This document shows, one piece after another, positions 34,905 through 43,252 of a stretch of 64,000 bases of DNA. The position numbers and the translations under genes were made by a program. The notes below the pieces were generated by a model. That model worked only from the letters and a program-made list of their open reading frames with translations, made no database searches and was not told the origin of the DNA. Positions within the stretch are counted from its first letter, which is position 1; the number at the start of each line of letters is the position of its first letter. The DNA lies in NCBI GenBank assembly GCA_050950345.1, contig JBMNHK010000002.1, positions 248,001 through 312,000 on the forward strand, in the 5' to 3' direction. The stretch is from Pelotomaculum_C sp050950345 (GTDB lineage Bacteria; Bacillota; Desulfotomaculia; Desulfotomaculales; Pelotomaculaceae).

Positions 34905-35723
34905 ATGAGTGAGCACTTTACTTCCTTTTGTCAGGATATCAGAGAATTGCTGCTGTCCACAACCGATCAGGAAGAGATCTTCAGGCGGGGACAACCCTTG
35001 CTGGCAGCTATGGCCGGCAAGCCTGCCTTCTTACAGGACGTTTTTCACCGGATGGTGACCGATGAAGATTACCTGATGGGCCTGCGCCTGTCGGCGGATC
35101 CCAATGAAGTGACTCTGCATAAAGATAAGGATGGGCTTTTTTCAGTGCGCTTATATATTTGGGATCCTGCGATAAGCTATCCTATTCATGGCCATGGTTC
35201 CTGGGGCATTGTCACCACCGTGGCCGGCCTGGTGGAGGAAACCAGGTATCAGCGCCTGGATGACCATAGCATACCAGGTTACGCCAAACTAAAAGAGACC
35301 GGCCGGCGCTTAATGGCGCCCGGTGAGACGGGCAGGGTGTTGCCGCTGGACCTCGGCATTCATAAAATGGGCAGCGCTGTAAAGGAGCATTCCTCCGTGG
35401 GACTCCATGTCTACGGCAAAGCTATCAGGCCGGGTTTTTTAGAGAAATTTGAGCTGGACAAAGAGTCGGTCTACCGGGTCACATATCCAGGGATGAACAG
35501 CCGTGTCTATGTCCTCAAAGCGCTGGGAGCCATTGAGGAGCCCTGGGCGGCTGAGGTGTTGGAGCAGGCGGTGAAAGATAAGCGGCCCTTGATCCGTTAT
35601 GAGGCGGTAAGGGCTTTAGGCGTGCATCAAAAAGAAAAGGCCTTACAAATTGCCGAAGCTGAATATAACCGGGAAAGCGTTATGAAAAGTGATTTCAAGG
35701 CACTGCATGATTTTTTGAAATAA
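34905..35723 (+). CDS. cysteine-dioxygenase-like cupin with C-terminal helical repeat
   Basis: A 272-residue protein. Its core (about 60-190) is a double-stranded beta-helix of the cysteine dioxygenase type with the metal motif HGHGSWG (His-x-His) and a later His in EHSSVGLHVYG. The C-terminal 65 residues (YVLKALGAIEEPWAAEVLEQ, RPLIRYEAVRALG) look like HEAT-type helical repeats. ATG 34905 is used; the long in-frame extension upstream overlaps the Fe-S gene. Classical cysteine dioxygenase needs oxygen, so in an anaerobe the substrate may differ. It is coupled to the QueG-like gene. Confidence 0.75.
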   Translation: MSEHFTSFCQDIRELLLSTTDQEEIFRRGQPLLAAMAGKPAFLQDVFHRMVTDEDYLMGLRLSADPNEVTLHKDKDGLFSVRLYIWDPAISYPIHGHGSWGIVTTVAGLVEETRYQRLDDHSIPGYAKLKETGRRLMAPGETGRVLPLDLGIHKMGSAVKEHSSVGLHVYGKAIRPGFLEKFELDKESVYRVTYPGMNSRVYVLKALGAIEEPWAAEVLEQAVKDKRPLIRYEAVRALGVHQKEKALQIAEAEYNRESVMKSDFKALHDFLK

Positions 35724-35798
35724 GTTCGTATTCTTTCAGCATTCTTTAAGCAAGACTGGTTAGAATGGAGAGCAAATAACAAAACGAGGTGATGCTCT

Positions 35799-36425
35799 TT
35801 GAAAACCGGTAAATTGCAGGTGGTAGTAGGTTTATTGCTGGCGGCGTTACTTTTGATTGGGGCAGTGGCAGGCACCGCTTATGCTACGGTGGCCAATCTG
35901 CCGGATGCAACTAAGGCGGTAATATTTCAGGATTTTATTGCTAAACTGGCGGCCAACCTGGGCATAGAGGAAGATAAGTTGACTGCCGCTATTGACACCA
36001 CCAGACAACAGCTCCTGGACGAAGCGGTAGCACAGGGCAAGCTGACCCGGGAACAGGCTGACCGAATTGCTGCCAAAAAAGACGGCAACTTCTGTGGCTT
36101 CTTAGGCCTGGGTCCTGCCAGGATGGTGCCGGGTGAAAAAATGGGAGGCAGGAGCCTGGAAGGTATGGCAAGCATCCTGGGTATAACCCCCGAAGAATTG
36201 CAAGCTGAACTTGAATCCGGTAAAAGTATGGCTGATATCGCCGGCAAGCATGGTCTAACCCTGGAGCAGTTTCAGCAAAAGCAGCAGGAACTCAGACGGG
36301 CTGAAATCATGCAGCAGTTAAAAGAAGGCAAGATAACGCAAGAACAAGCAGATAAAATGCTGCAGGGGAAAGGGAAGGGCCCGCACCACGAACGGTTCCA
36401 GTCTTGCGATGACGCTAGTGAATAA
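35799..36425 (+). CDS. secreted DUF2680-like protein with repeated helix pairs
   Basis: A 208-residue exported protein. The TTG at 35799 follows GAGGTGAT and opens a signal peptide (KLQVVVGLLLAALLLIGAVAG to about residue 27, cleavage near ATA/YA). The mature part holds repeated units with Gln-Ala-Asp: LTREQADRIAAKK and ITQEQADKMLQGKG, and SLEGMASILGITPEEL. This pattern occurs in YckD/DUF2680 proteins. Function unknown; probably a periplasm-facing or wall-associated protein. Confidence 0.72.
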   Translation: MKTGKLQVVVGLLLAALLLIGAVAGTAYATVANLPDATKAVIFQDFIAKLAANLGIEEDKLTAAIDTTRQQLLDEAVAQGKLTREQADRIAAKKDGNFCGFLGLGPARMVPGEKMGGRSLEGMASILGITPEELQAELESGKSMADIAGKHGLTLEQFQQKQQELRRAEIMQQLKEGKITQEQADKMLQGKGKGPHHERFQSCDDASE

Positions 36426-36453
36426 TGTGACGAAAGTTAAGACAAACAAAAAA

Positions 36454-36480
36454 TCCGCTCCCAATAGGGCGGGTTTTTTT
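36454..36480 (+). terminator. terminator after the DUF2680-like gene
   Basis: CCGCTCCC at 36454-36461 pairs imperfectly with GGGCGGG at 36467-36473, followed by seven T residues. Confidence 0.75.
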
Positions 36481-36674
36481 CTTAATAATTGTAAAACAAA
36501 GATCTTTTGGCAGGTTTTTTAAAAAGTTGTAGAAAATGCGATCTAATTTCTTTTGTGGCCCCTTTTTGCTGGGATTTTTACGGGGGAATAAAGTGCAGAG
36601 TATTGCTAATGAATGGAGTTAAATATAAAATGGCATTATAAACAATAAAACACGGACTTAAGGAGTGACACGGA

Positions 36675-36911
36675 ATGAAAGACGTCGTAATGTATACAAG
36701 CCCGACCTGCCACTACTGTCATGCGGCGAAGGATTATTTTGCGAAAAATAACATTCCCTATGTGGAAAAAGATATCAGCTCTGACTCGCAGGCCCGTGCT
36801 GAGTTGCTCCAGCTGAAAGCCAGGGGTGTGCCGACTTTTGTTATCGGTGACGAGGTTATTGTTGGTTTTGACCAGAAAAGGCTCATGGAGCTGATCGAAC
36901 AGAACCGGTAG
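36675..36911 (+). CDS. glutaredoxin-like thiol-disulfide protein
   Basis: A 78-residue glutaredoxin/NrdH-type protein. The active site is CHYC at residues 12-15 in TSPTCHYCHAAKDYF; the cis-proline motif is GVPTF, then IGDEVIVGFD. It would reduce disulfides in the cytoplasm, taking electrons from thioredoxin reductase or glutathione-like thiols. It starts behind AAGGAG. It seems monocistronic. Confidence 0.92.
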   Translation: MKDVVMYTSPTCHYCHAAKDYFAKNNIPYVEKDISSDSQARAELLQLKARGVPTFVIGDEVIVGFDQKRLMELIEQNR

Positions 36912-36949
36912 CATGCCCTAGATTATCACATCAAACTACGAGTGCTCAC

Positions 36950-36979
36950 GGGGCAAGGCGAAGTAAGGTTACTTGCCCC
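36950..36979 (+). repeat. hairpin after the glutaredoxin gene
   Basis: A perfect 8-base inverted repeat, GGGGCAAG at 36950-36957 and CTTGCCCC at 36972-36979, without a T-run. It may be a weak terminator or an mRNA 3' end element. Confidence 0.45.
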
Positions 36980-37016
36980 AAATGTAAACATGATTTCGCT
37001 TATAAACAACCTTATG

Positions 37017-37045
37017 TTGACCTAAAGGGTAAGATGATTTATAAT
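37017..37045 (+). promoter_or_regulatory. promoter of tRNA-Val
   Basis: TTGACC at 37017-37022, 17-base spacer, perfect TATAAT at 37040-37045, 30 bases before the tRNA. Confidence 0.85.
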
Positions 37046-37074
37046 ATTGTATACACTGAAACGATAGGTGCCAT

Positions 37075-37149
37075 GGGGGTGTAGCTCAGCGGGAGAGCGC
37101 TTGACTCACATTCAAGAGGCCACTGGTTCGAAACCAGTCATCCCCACCA
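37075..37149 (+). tRNA. tRNA-Val (anticodon CAC)
   Basis: A 75-base gene with encoded CCA. The acceptor GGGGGTG pairs with CATCCCC (one G-T). The anticodon stem CTTGA/TCAAG encloses CTCACAT, so the anticodon is CAC at 37107-37109, reading GTG. The T-arm has GGTTCGAAACC. A hairpin follows, so it is a single-gene unit. Confidence 0.96.
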
Positions 37150-37156
37150 GTGATAC

Positions 37157-37194
37157 CAAGGGCTCCAGGGTTTGACCTGGGGCCTTATTGTTTT
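37157..37194 (+). terminator. terminator of tRNA-Val
   Basis: AAGGGCTCCAGG (beginning at 37158) pairs with CCTGGGGCCTT (37176-37186) with one bulge or wobble; ATTGTTTT follows. Confidence 0.75.
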
Positions 37195-37224
37195 AGGAAA
37201 GAATGCAGTTGATAATATTGTCGG

Positions 37225-37264
37225 TTGATTGCATAGCATAAAAACACTATAATATGGTTATAAT
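37225..37264 (+). promoter_or_regulatory. promoter and possible operator of the toxin-antitoxin pair
   Basis: TTGATT at 37225-37230, 17-base spacer, TATAAT at 37248-37253. A second TATAAT lies at 37259-37264; the stretch contains direct repeats of TATAAT followed by RTKG, which could be the antitoxin binding site. Confidence 0.6.
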
Positions 37265-37286
37265 GTTGCTATAAGGAGATGATCCC

Positions 37287-37577
37287 ATGCACATTAAACC
37301 CTCCGCAAGCATCCGACAGAATTACAATGAAATTGCGGCTTTGTGCAAGTCCACCGGAGAACCTGTTTATCTCACCAAGAACGGCGAGGGTGATCTCGTG
37401 GTCATGGATATAGAGGCTTTTACCCGTCGGGAAAAAATGCTTAAACTAAGGGAAGAGCTGTTGGCTGTTGAGGAAGATCGTATGGCCGGACGTATGGGAA
37501 GCACACCAGATGAACTGGACAGATACCTGGAAAGCATTATAGACGGGGTGGAACATGGAAAAGAAGCCTCGGTATAA
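37287..37577 (+). CDS. Phd/YefM-type antitoxin
   Basis: A 96-residue antitoxin. The N-terminal DNA-binding Phd/YefM fold is visible: KPSASIRQNYNEIAALCKSTGEPVYLTKNGEGDLVVMDIEAF, the classic pattern of this family (shown here only in part by its key Tyr-Asn and LTKNG). The C-terminal half is acidic and helical, fit for wrapping the toxin. It starts behind AAGGAGATG. It overlaps the toxin gene by 23 bases and probably represses the shared promoter. Confidence 0.88.
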   Translation: MHIKPSASIRQNYNEIAALCKSTGEPVYLTKNGEGDLVVMDIEAFTRREKMLKLREELLAVEEDRMAGRMGSTPDELDRYLESIIDGVEHGKEASV

Positions 37578-37872
37578 AATTTTTGTTTCTGATCGTGCCC
37601 GTCAAATGTTGGCGGGCCATGTTCGGTTTCTGGCTCAGAAAAGCCCTGCTGCTGCCCGCAAAACAAAAAATGACCTGATGAACGCTATCCGTTCCCTATA
37701 TCAAATGCCGGAGCGTTTTTCGTTTCTGGAAGCTGATTTTGTTCCGCCTAATAAATATCACAAGATGTTCGTAGAAAAATGGTATCTGATTTTGTATCAG
37801 ATCAAGGATCAATCAGTATATGTTGACTTTATTGTGGATTGCAGGCAGGAATATAGATGGTTGATAAAATAA
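37555..37872 (+). CDS. RelE/ParE-family toxin
   Basis: A 105-residue toxin of the RelE/ParE superfamily: VSDRARQMLAGHVRFLAQ in the first helices, then a Pro-Glu turn MPERFSF, a basic strand YHKMFVEKWYLILYQI, and VYVDFIVDCRQEYRWLI at the end. RelE members cut mRNA on the ribosome, ParE members poison gyrase; the sequence does not decide. It follows the antitoxin with overlap and is closed by a strong hairpin. The pair lies just after tRNA-Val, a common integration point. Confidence 0.88.
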   Translation: MEKKPRYKIFVSDRARQMLAGHVRFLAQKSPAAARKTKNDLMNAIRSLYQMPERFSFLEADFVPPNKYHKMFVEKWYLILYQIKDQSVYVDFIVDCRQEYRWLIK

Positions 37873-37929
37873 AATGCTGCAATGATGCGGACAGGCTTTA
37901 TAAAGCTCATTTTAGGTGCAGGAAAGATT

Positions 37930-37956
37930 ACCGCCCGGCATTTAGGCCGGGCGGTT
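37930..37956 (+). terminator. bidirectional hairpin between toxin and DUF1015 genes
   Basis: ACCGCCCGGC pairs with GCCGGGCGGT around a short loop; TTGGTTGT follows on + and AATCTTTCC on -. It would close both convergent units. Confidence 0.7.
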
Positions 37957-37966
37957 GGTTGTATAT

Positions 37967-39307
37967 TTAGAGCGGGTTGATAACCAGGCCGGTGATGAAT
38001 TTAGGGTAGAAGAAAGTGCTTTTCTGAGGCATCTTCTCACCATGGCTGGCTACTTCGGTTACTTCCTCCACCAGGGTGGGGTTAAGGAAAAATGCCAGCT
38101 GGTATTCCTCGTTATCGACTGCAACCAGAGCTCCTTCTTCTTCCTGGGTGTAAGTGATATGGTCGGCCCGTGCCCGCAGTTCGCCGCAGATACCTAAATA
38201 TTCTTCGATCACCAGTGTATGCAGCACGGCAACATCAAGTTTTTGCCAGGATTGGGGCTTGTCCCTGGGCATGAGTTTGGGTAACTCCCCGGCGTCACGC
38301 AATGTAAGCATGTAAAGCCGGTTGTCTCCAATGTAAAGCCCGAAAACGTTTTTCTTGTTGTGATTGGAGTCCGGTTGGCCATTTTTGCCTAAAAGCTGCA
38401 AAAAGTCCTGGAAGTTGCTTTTGTCCGCTTTGAGGGGGTATTCTTCCACTAAAAAGTTTTCATGTAATCGTTTAATCAATAAATCACGGTCAAAACCGGC
38501 CACGTTTTTAATCAATCGATGAGTAGGTAGAATCACGAGTCCAGGGTCATAGAGATTAACCAGCGTCATCATCACATAATTATAGGGTTCACCGGAACTG
38601 TTAGAACAGGCGTTAGCCTCCCGTTCTTTTTTATAATTCAAAGCTGTTTCGTAGCGATGGTGACCGTCGGCGATAAAGAAACGCTTATCTGCCATGGTCG
38701 CCTTGACCTTTTCGATAACGGCGGGATCCGTAATGACCCACAAACGGTGTGTTTCACCGTTATCATCAGTAAAATCAATGTCCGGCTCGCGACCCGCAGC
38801 AGCTTGCTGCAAAGTGCTGTCCACTGCATTTTCCGGGTCGGCATATAAACTGAAGACAGGGCTAAAATTGGCCCGGCAAGCCCGCATCAGCTCCAGCCGG
38901 TCAGCCTTATGCTTGGCTATGGTCTCTTCATGGGGCAGCACAATGCCTTTTTCATAAGGTTCCAATTGCACCCCGCAGATACAACAGCTGCGCACAATCC
39001 TTTTACCGTTCAGGCTGAATTCTTGCTCGTAATAATACAGGGCGGGGGCTGTTTCCGGAAGCAGTACCCCTTCTTTCAGCCACTCCTCCAGAGTCCGGGA
39101 TGCCCTGGTGTAACGGTTGTTGGTTGCGTCGTCGGTCTGTAGTATTTTGCCATATTCCAGGCGTATGATATTGTAGGGGTGCCGCTGGTAGAAGCCCTCC
39201 TGGGCAGCCGCGTCAATAACATCATAGGGTGGTGTGATCACTTCTTTCAGTTGTGCTGCTTTAGCAGGGTTGTAGCGTAAGCCACGGATCGGTACAATTG
39301 TAGCCAT
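37967..39307 (-). CDS. DUF1015 family protein
   Basis: A 446-residue cytoplasmic protein of the DUF1015 family. It opens ATIVPIRGLRYNPAKAAQLK with VITPPYDVI, the family signature, and contains HPYNIIRLEYGK, VLPHEETIAKHKADRLELM and FIADGHHRYETAL. The function is not established; the family is often near serine and amino-acid metabolism genes. A GGAGG site precedes the ATG. The MazG gene ends 18 bases upstream, so the two form a minus-strand operon. Confidence 0.92.
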   Translation of the reverse strand: MATIVPIRGLRYNPAKAAQLKEVITPPYDVIDAAAQEGFYQRHPYNIIRLEYGKILQTDDATNNRYTRASRTLEEWLKEGVLLPETAPALYYYEQEFSLNGKRIVRSCCICGVQLEPYEKGIVLPHEETIAKHKADRLELMRACRANFSPVFSLYADPENAVDSTLQQAAAGREPDIDFTDDNGETHRLWVITDPAVIEKVKATMADKRFFIADGHHRYETALNYKKEREANACSNSSGEPYNYVMMTLVNLYDPGLVILPTHRLIKNVAGFDRDLLIKRLHENFLVEEYPLKADKSNFQDFLQLLGKNGQPDSNHNKKNVFGLYIGDNRLYMLTLRDAGELPKLMPRDKPQSWQKLDVAVLHTLVIEEYLGICGELRARADHITYTQEEEGALVAVDNEEYQLAFFLNPTLVEEVTEVASHGEKMPQKSTFFYPKFITGLVINPL

Positions 39308-39325
39308 TATGTATTTCCTCCATTG

Positions 39326-39649
39326 TTACCGGTATTCTTTTGGGGTCCACCTGTGGCTGTCACGCTCCCTGTATTTGGCCATAACCCTTTTGAAAGCATC
39401 TTCCAGATCTATGTTAAGGGAGTTGGCATAGCAGAGCAGGACAAACAGGATATCACCCAATTCCAAAGCCAGATCGTTTTCTTCGGAACCCGCTTTTTTG
39501 CGTTTTTCCCCATACAAATGGTTGATCTCCCGCGCTAGTTCTCCCACTTCTTCAGTCAAACTAGCCAGCATTGCCATTGGGCTCCAATATCCTTCAGCAA
39601 ACTGGCTGACCCAATTGTCCACGTCAGCCTGCATCTCTTTAAGCTCCAA
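39326..39649 (-). CDS. MazG-like nucleotide pyrophosphohydrolase
   Basis: A 107-residue all-helical NTP pyrophosphatase of the MazG/dUTPase-like type, cleaning up non-canonical or excess nucleoside triphosphates. The metal motif is EEVGELA (first helix) with ELGDILFVLLCYAN (second helix), giving the E-x2-E and E-x2-D sites. The ending DSHRWTPKEYR is seen in related house-cleaning proteins. It is first in the minus-strand pair with DUF1015. Confidence 0.88.
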   Translation of the reverse strand: MELKEMQADVDNWVSQFAEGYWSPMAMLASLTEEVGELAREINHLYGEKRKKAGSEENDLALELGDILFVLLCYANSLNIDLEDAFKRVMAKYRERDSHRWTPKEYR

Positions 39650-39829
39650 AACGATTCCTCCAATATGCCTGCTAAGGACAGTTACGCCTAAATTTTACTC
39701 TGTTTCTTACTCGAGTGCAAGGCTAGGATAGATTATGATAGTTTATGCTTGCCAGAAAAGCCTGTCATATTTTTATCCTGCACTCAGTAAAATAAGACAG
39801 GTTATAAATTAGCACATGGGAAATGAGGG

Positions 39830-40567
39830 ATGGCTTTGCTGCGCCCGCGTTGGCTGATCCTTAACAAAAAAAGTATACTGCAAAAAGGGATACTGCCGGT
39901 ACTGGTTTTGCTACTGGTCTTACTGGTGGTCTTTTGGGCCGCCGGGCAGTTGAAGAACCGCGGTGCCGGAAAAATTCCTGCCGATGAAATGCTGAGTATT
40001 GGTTTGGAGAGGACTAGAGCAAGTGCCAGCTATCGCTATCAAGCTGAAACCAAACTGATTGCAGAGGGCCAGGACAATACGGTGTTCTTCAGCCAGGTTA
40101 CGGGGGAGATCGTTGCGCCGGCTGATATTCATATGGTGGGCACGATGATGAACACGCCAATCGAATTTATCCAGGCCGGCGACAATTCATATTTTAAAGA
40201 TCAGTCCAGCGGCAAGTGGATCCCCCTGCCGGGAAACAAGCTGGCTGATTCGGAACTTTTTTATGCCGAACTTAACCCCATGGCTTACTTTAATTTTAAG
40301 GATGTTACCGGATTAAAGCATACCGGCACAGAAAAAGTAAACGGAGAAGAGTTATTAGTGCTGGAACTGCGCCCCAACTTAATAGATCCGTTTTTAGAGC
40401 TGCGCCTTACTGATTATCGTTATAAGCTGTGGCTGGATCCCAGGGACTATCGTCTGCGGCAAGCCGCCTTAAAGGCTAAAGACAAGCAAACTCCGGGCGG
40501 CGAGGTCGATATTAACCTGCGTCTTTGGGATTATGATCAAGTTCCCCCGATTAACCCGCCGTCATAA
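39830..40567 (+). CDS. membrane-anchored lipoprotein-like domain protein
   Basis: A 245-residue protein with one N-terminal membrane segment (GILPVLVLLLVLLVVFWAAG, about residues 20-40) and an extracellular part rich in beta strands that resembles the LolA/LppX-like fold (SYRYQAETKLIAEGQDN, GTEKVNGEELLVLELRP, YRYKLWLDPRDYRLRQA). No lipobox Cys is present. It may bind lipid or amphiphile; unproven. The start is uncertain: ATG 39830 touches the GAGGG site, and TTG 39836 is a better-spaced alternative. Confidence 0.72.
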   Translation: MALLRPRWLILNKKSILQKGILPVLVLLLVLLVVFWAAGQLKNRGAGKIPADEMLSIGLERTRASASYRYQAETKLIAEGQDNTVFFSQVTGEIVAPADIHMVGTMMNTPIEFIQAGDNSYFKDQSSGKWIPLPGNKLADSELFYAELNPMAYFNFKDVTGLKHTGTEKVNGEELLVLELRPNLIDPFLELRLTDYRYKLWLDPRDYRLRQAALKAKDKQTPGGEVDINLRLWDYDQVPPINPPS

Positions 40568-40583
40568 AGAGTAAGCCATATAG

Positions 40584-40604
40584 CCGCCCGAAATGGCGGT
40601 TTTC
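40584..40604 (+). terminator. terminator before hpt
   Basis: CCGCC at 40584-40588 pairs with GGCGG at 40595-40599; TTTTCT follows. Confidence 0.7.
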
Positions 40605-40616
40605 TCATGTTATTAA

Positions 40617-40648
40617 TTGACATAAACTCAGTATAGTTGTTATATAAT
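40617..40648 (+). promoter_or_regulatory. promoter of hpt-guaA
   Basis: A perfect TTGACA at 40617-40622. -10 candidates are TATATA at 40641-40646 (18-base spacer) or TATAAT at 40643-40648 (20 bases). Confidence 0.65.
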
Positions 40649-40696
40649 AGATATATTCTGCAATGATGCGACTTATATTAACGGGGGTCTTATTTA

Positions 40697-41248
40697 ATGC
40701 ATCAGGATTTTGAAAGCGTACTTTTCACGGAGGAACAGATCCAGCAAAGGGTCAGGGAGCTTGCGGAGCGAATATCCCATGACTATATGGGAAAGGAACT
40801 TTTAGTGATCGGGATTCTTAAAGGATCCGTGTTTTTTTTGAGCGACCTGGTGCGCAATATGAACATTCCTGCATGTATCGACTTTATGGCTGTATCCAGC
40901 TATGGAGCATCATCCAGGTCCTCCGGGGTCGTCAGAATTTTAAAGGATCTGGAGCAGGGGATTGAGGGCAGACATGTGTTGATCGTGGAGGATATTATCG
41001 ATACGGGCCTTACCTTAAGCTATCTATTGGATAACCTTGCCACACGCGGACCAGCCAGCCTTAAGATTTGTACGCTGCTGGACAAGCCATCCAGGCGCCT
41101 TGCCAATATAGAAGTAGACTACAATGGTTTTAAAATAAAGGACCACTTTGTGGTTGGTTACGGTTTGGATTATAACGAGCAATACCGCAACCACCCCTGT
41201 ATCATGATTTTAAGCCCAAAAGTATATAAAGGGGGAGAAGAAGTATGA
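40697..41248 (+). CDS. hpt: hypoxanthine phosphoribosyltransferase
   Basis: Salvages hypoxanthine and guanine to IMP and GMP with PRPP. The 183 residues contain the PRPP motif VLIVEDIIDTGLTLSYLL, the early LVIGILKGSVFFLSDLVR, and the C-terminal FVVGYGLDYNEQYRN typical of HPRT. It starts behind GGGGGTC. The stop overlaps the ATG of guaA, so salvage and GMP synthesis are coupled. Confidence 0.96.
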   Translation: MHQDFESVLFTEEQIQQRVRELAERISHDYMGKELLVIGILKGSVFFLSDLVRNMNIPACIDFMAVSSYGASSRSSGVVRILKDLEQGIEGRHVLIVEDIIDTGLTLSYLLDNLATRGPASLKICTLLDKPSRRLANIEVDYNGFKIKDHFVVGYGLDYNEQYRNHPCIMILSPKVYKGGEEV

Positions 41249-42786
41249 ACCTGCCTGAGCAGGAATTGGTTATTGTCCTTGATTTCGGTGGCCAGTACAG
41301 CCATTTAATTGCCAGGCGCATCCGCGAACTGAAGGTTTTTTGCGAGATGCTGCCTTTTTCTACACCAGTGGCTGAGATATTAGCAAAAAAGCCGAAAGGT
41401 ATTCTCTTTTCCGGCGGGCCATCCAGCGTATATCAGGACAAAGCGCCTGTCTGTGACCCGGCCATATATGATTCCGGGATCCCAATCCTGGGCATCTGCT
41501 ATGGTATGCAGCTGATGACCCAGCAGTTAGGCGGCGTGGTAGCAAGAGCGCCCCAAAGGGAATATGGCAAGACAGGCCTTGAGGTCCTGGCACGGGACGG
41601 GCTGTTGTGTTGCATGGAACCGGAGGAACAATGCTGGATGAGCCACGGGGATCGCGTTGAACAGCCACCTCCCGGCTTTAGTGTAATCGCGCGTACGGAT
41701 AACGCGCCGGTTGCGGCTATGGCTTACCCGGAACGAGGGCTTTACGCTGTCCAGTTTCACCCCGAAGTGGTCCATACCCCCAGGGGGCAGGATGTATTGA
41801 AAACCTTCCTTTACGATATCTGTGGTTGCAGCGGCAACTGGAACATGGGTTCATTTTTGGAGCGGGCCATAGCCGAAGTGAAGCAGCAGGTAGGGGACAA
41901 AAAAGTCATCTGCGCTCTAAGCGGCGGGGTGGATTCCTCAGTTGCCGCCGTACTGGTGCAGCGTGCTGTGGGTGAACAGCTAACTTGCGTGTTTGTCAAT
42001 CATGGCCTGCTGCGCAAAGAGGAAGAGAAACAAGTACACAGGACTTTTGAAGAGAAGTTTAAAATCAAACTGGTGTATGTTGATGCCAGGGAGAGATTTT
42101 TGGCCAGGCTGGCCGGTGTTACCGATCCGGAACAAAAGAGGAAGATTATCGGAGAGGAGTTTATCCGCGTTTTTGAGGAAGAAGCCGCAAAAATAGGCGA
42201 TATAGATTTCCTTGTCCAGGGCACCCTGTATCCGGATGTGGTGGAGAGCGGTACGGCTACGGCGGCGGTGATCAAGAGCCACCATAACGTAGGCGGTCTC
42301 CCCGAGAATATGAAATTTGAACTGGTGGAACCCCTGTACTGGCTGTTTAAAGATGAAGTGAGGGTCCTGGGTCAGGAAATGGGGCTACCTGAAGAGGTGA
42401 TCTGGCGTCAGCCTTTCCCCGGGCCTGGTATGGCTGTGCGGGTGTTGGGAGAAGTTACGGCAGAAAAGGTGAGACTGGTGCAGGAAGCAGATGCCATCGT
42501 GGAAGAGGAAATCCGCAAAGCCGGGCTTTACCGGCAGATCTGGCAGTCCTTTGCCATTTTGCCCAATTTAAGAAGCGTGGGAGTAATGGGTGACGAGCGT
42601 ACCTATTCCCATACGGTGGCTATTCGCGCTGTTAACAGCGACGATGCTATGACAGCCGACTGGGTGAGGCTGCCTTACGAGGTGCTGGAAGCCATTTCCT
42701 CCCGCATTGTCAGCGAGGTAAAGGGTGTCAACCGTGTGGTCTACGACATCACCTCCAAGCCTCCGGCGACCATTGAATGGGAGTAG
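41245..42786 (+). CDS. guaA: GMP synthase (glutamine-hydrolysing)
   Basis: Converts XMP to GMP using glutamine and ATP. The 513 residues show the class I glutaminase domain first (DFGGQYSHLIARRIRE, FSGGPSSV, catalytic Cys in GICYGMQLM near residue 85, and FHPEV with the catalytic His/Glu). The ATP pyrophosphatase domain follows (ALSGGVDSSVAAVL), and the dimerisation domain ends in TSKPPATIEWE, the hallmark tail. Its start overlaps hpt. Confidence 0.98.
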   Translation: MNLPEQELVIVLDFGGQYSHLIARRIRELKVFCEMLPFSTPVAEILAKKPKGILFSGGPSSVYQDKAPVCDPAIYDSGIPILGICYGMQLMTQQLGGVVARAPQREYGKTGLEVLARDGLLCCMEPEEQCWMSHGDRVEQPPPGFSVIARTDNAPVAAMAYPERGLYAVQFHPEVVHTPRGQDVLKTFLYDICGCSGNWNMGSFLERAIAEVKQQVGDKKVICALSGGVDSSVAAVLVQRAVGEQLTCVFVNHGLLRKEEEKQVHRTFEEKFKIKLVYVDARERFLARLAGVTDPEQKRKIIGEEFIRVFEEEAAKIGDIDFLVQGTLYPDVVESGTATAAVIKSHHNVGGLPENMKFELVEPLYWLFKDEVRVLGQEMGLPEEVIWRQPFPGPGMAVRVLGEVTAEKVRLVQEADAIVEEEIRKAGLYRQIWQSFAILPNLRSVGVMGDERTYSHTVAIRAVNSDDAMTADWVRLPYEVLEAISSRIVSEVKGVNRVVYDITSKPPATIEWE

Positions 42787-42878
42787 AAGATAACACACCG
42801 GGGATATTTGACGGTCTTGGATTAAGAAGCAGGTGCGGCAGGCAGTGGTCGGGGCATTGGGAAAAAATCTAAATTTGC

Positions 42879-42907
42879 TTGACAACTGCTGGATAGGGTG
42901 GTACAGT
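42879..42907 (+). promoter_or_regulatory. promoter of the T-box leader
   Basis: Perfect TTGACA at 42879-42884, 17-base spacer, TACAGT at 42902-42907. The predicted start is a few bases before stem I of the leader. Confidence 0.7.
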
Positions 42908-42917
42908 AGTAAAATCA

Positions 42918-43204
42918 AAGGCTATGACGGAGAGAAAAACGCATTTAATGCCGGAAAGCCGCTGGTACAGCGGTGCAGAGATTCTGCGGTTGGTGCGAGC
43001 AGGACCCGTAACAATGCGTATAAATACACTTCTGAGCCGGTATGTTGAACTGAGTAGGCATACCCGGGCGCCTCCGTTACAGGGCTAGGGTTGATGGACC
43101 CGAACAGAGTGACAGCCGTATTTCCCGGTTGTAATAAGGGTGGTACCACGGAAGTGATATGCTTTCGTCCCTTGGGCGTTTTGCCCGGGACGAAAGCTTT
43201 TTTG
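42918..43204 (+). promoter_or_regulatory. T-box leader, predicted to sense tRNA-Tyr
   Basis: A leader with all main T-box parts. Stem I has base GGCT/AGCC, upper helix ACGCATT/AATGCGT, and an apical part with GGTTGGTGCGAGC. The 3' side of the specifier loop reads TAC at 43025-43027 followed by ACTTCTGAGC, so the specifier is a tyrosine codon. The T-box proper is AAGGGTGGTACCACGG at 43136-43151; its discriminator-reading base is T (43144), which pairs with A73 as in tRNA-Tyr and not G73 of tRNA-Trp. The terminator stem GCTTTCGTCCC (43161-43171) pairs with GGGACGAAAGC (43187-43197), then six T residues. Uncharged tRNA would permit read-through into the lyase gene. Confidence 0.92.
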
Positions 43205-43252
43205 TTCCCGGGAAAAATGCTTCTCCATCAAATAAAGTTTTGGAGGGTTATC

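Noticed and set aside
43091..43252. N-terminal extension of the lyase frame
   Set aside because: It runs through the T-box and its terminator; the ATG at 43253 has a proper ribosome site.
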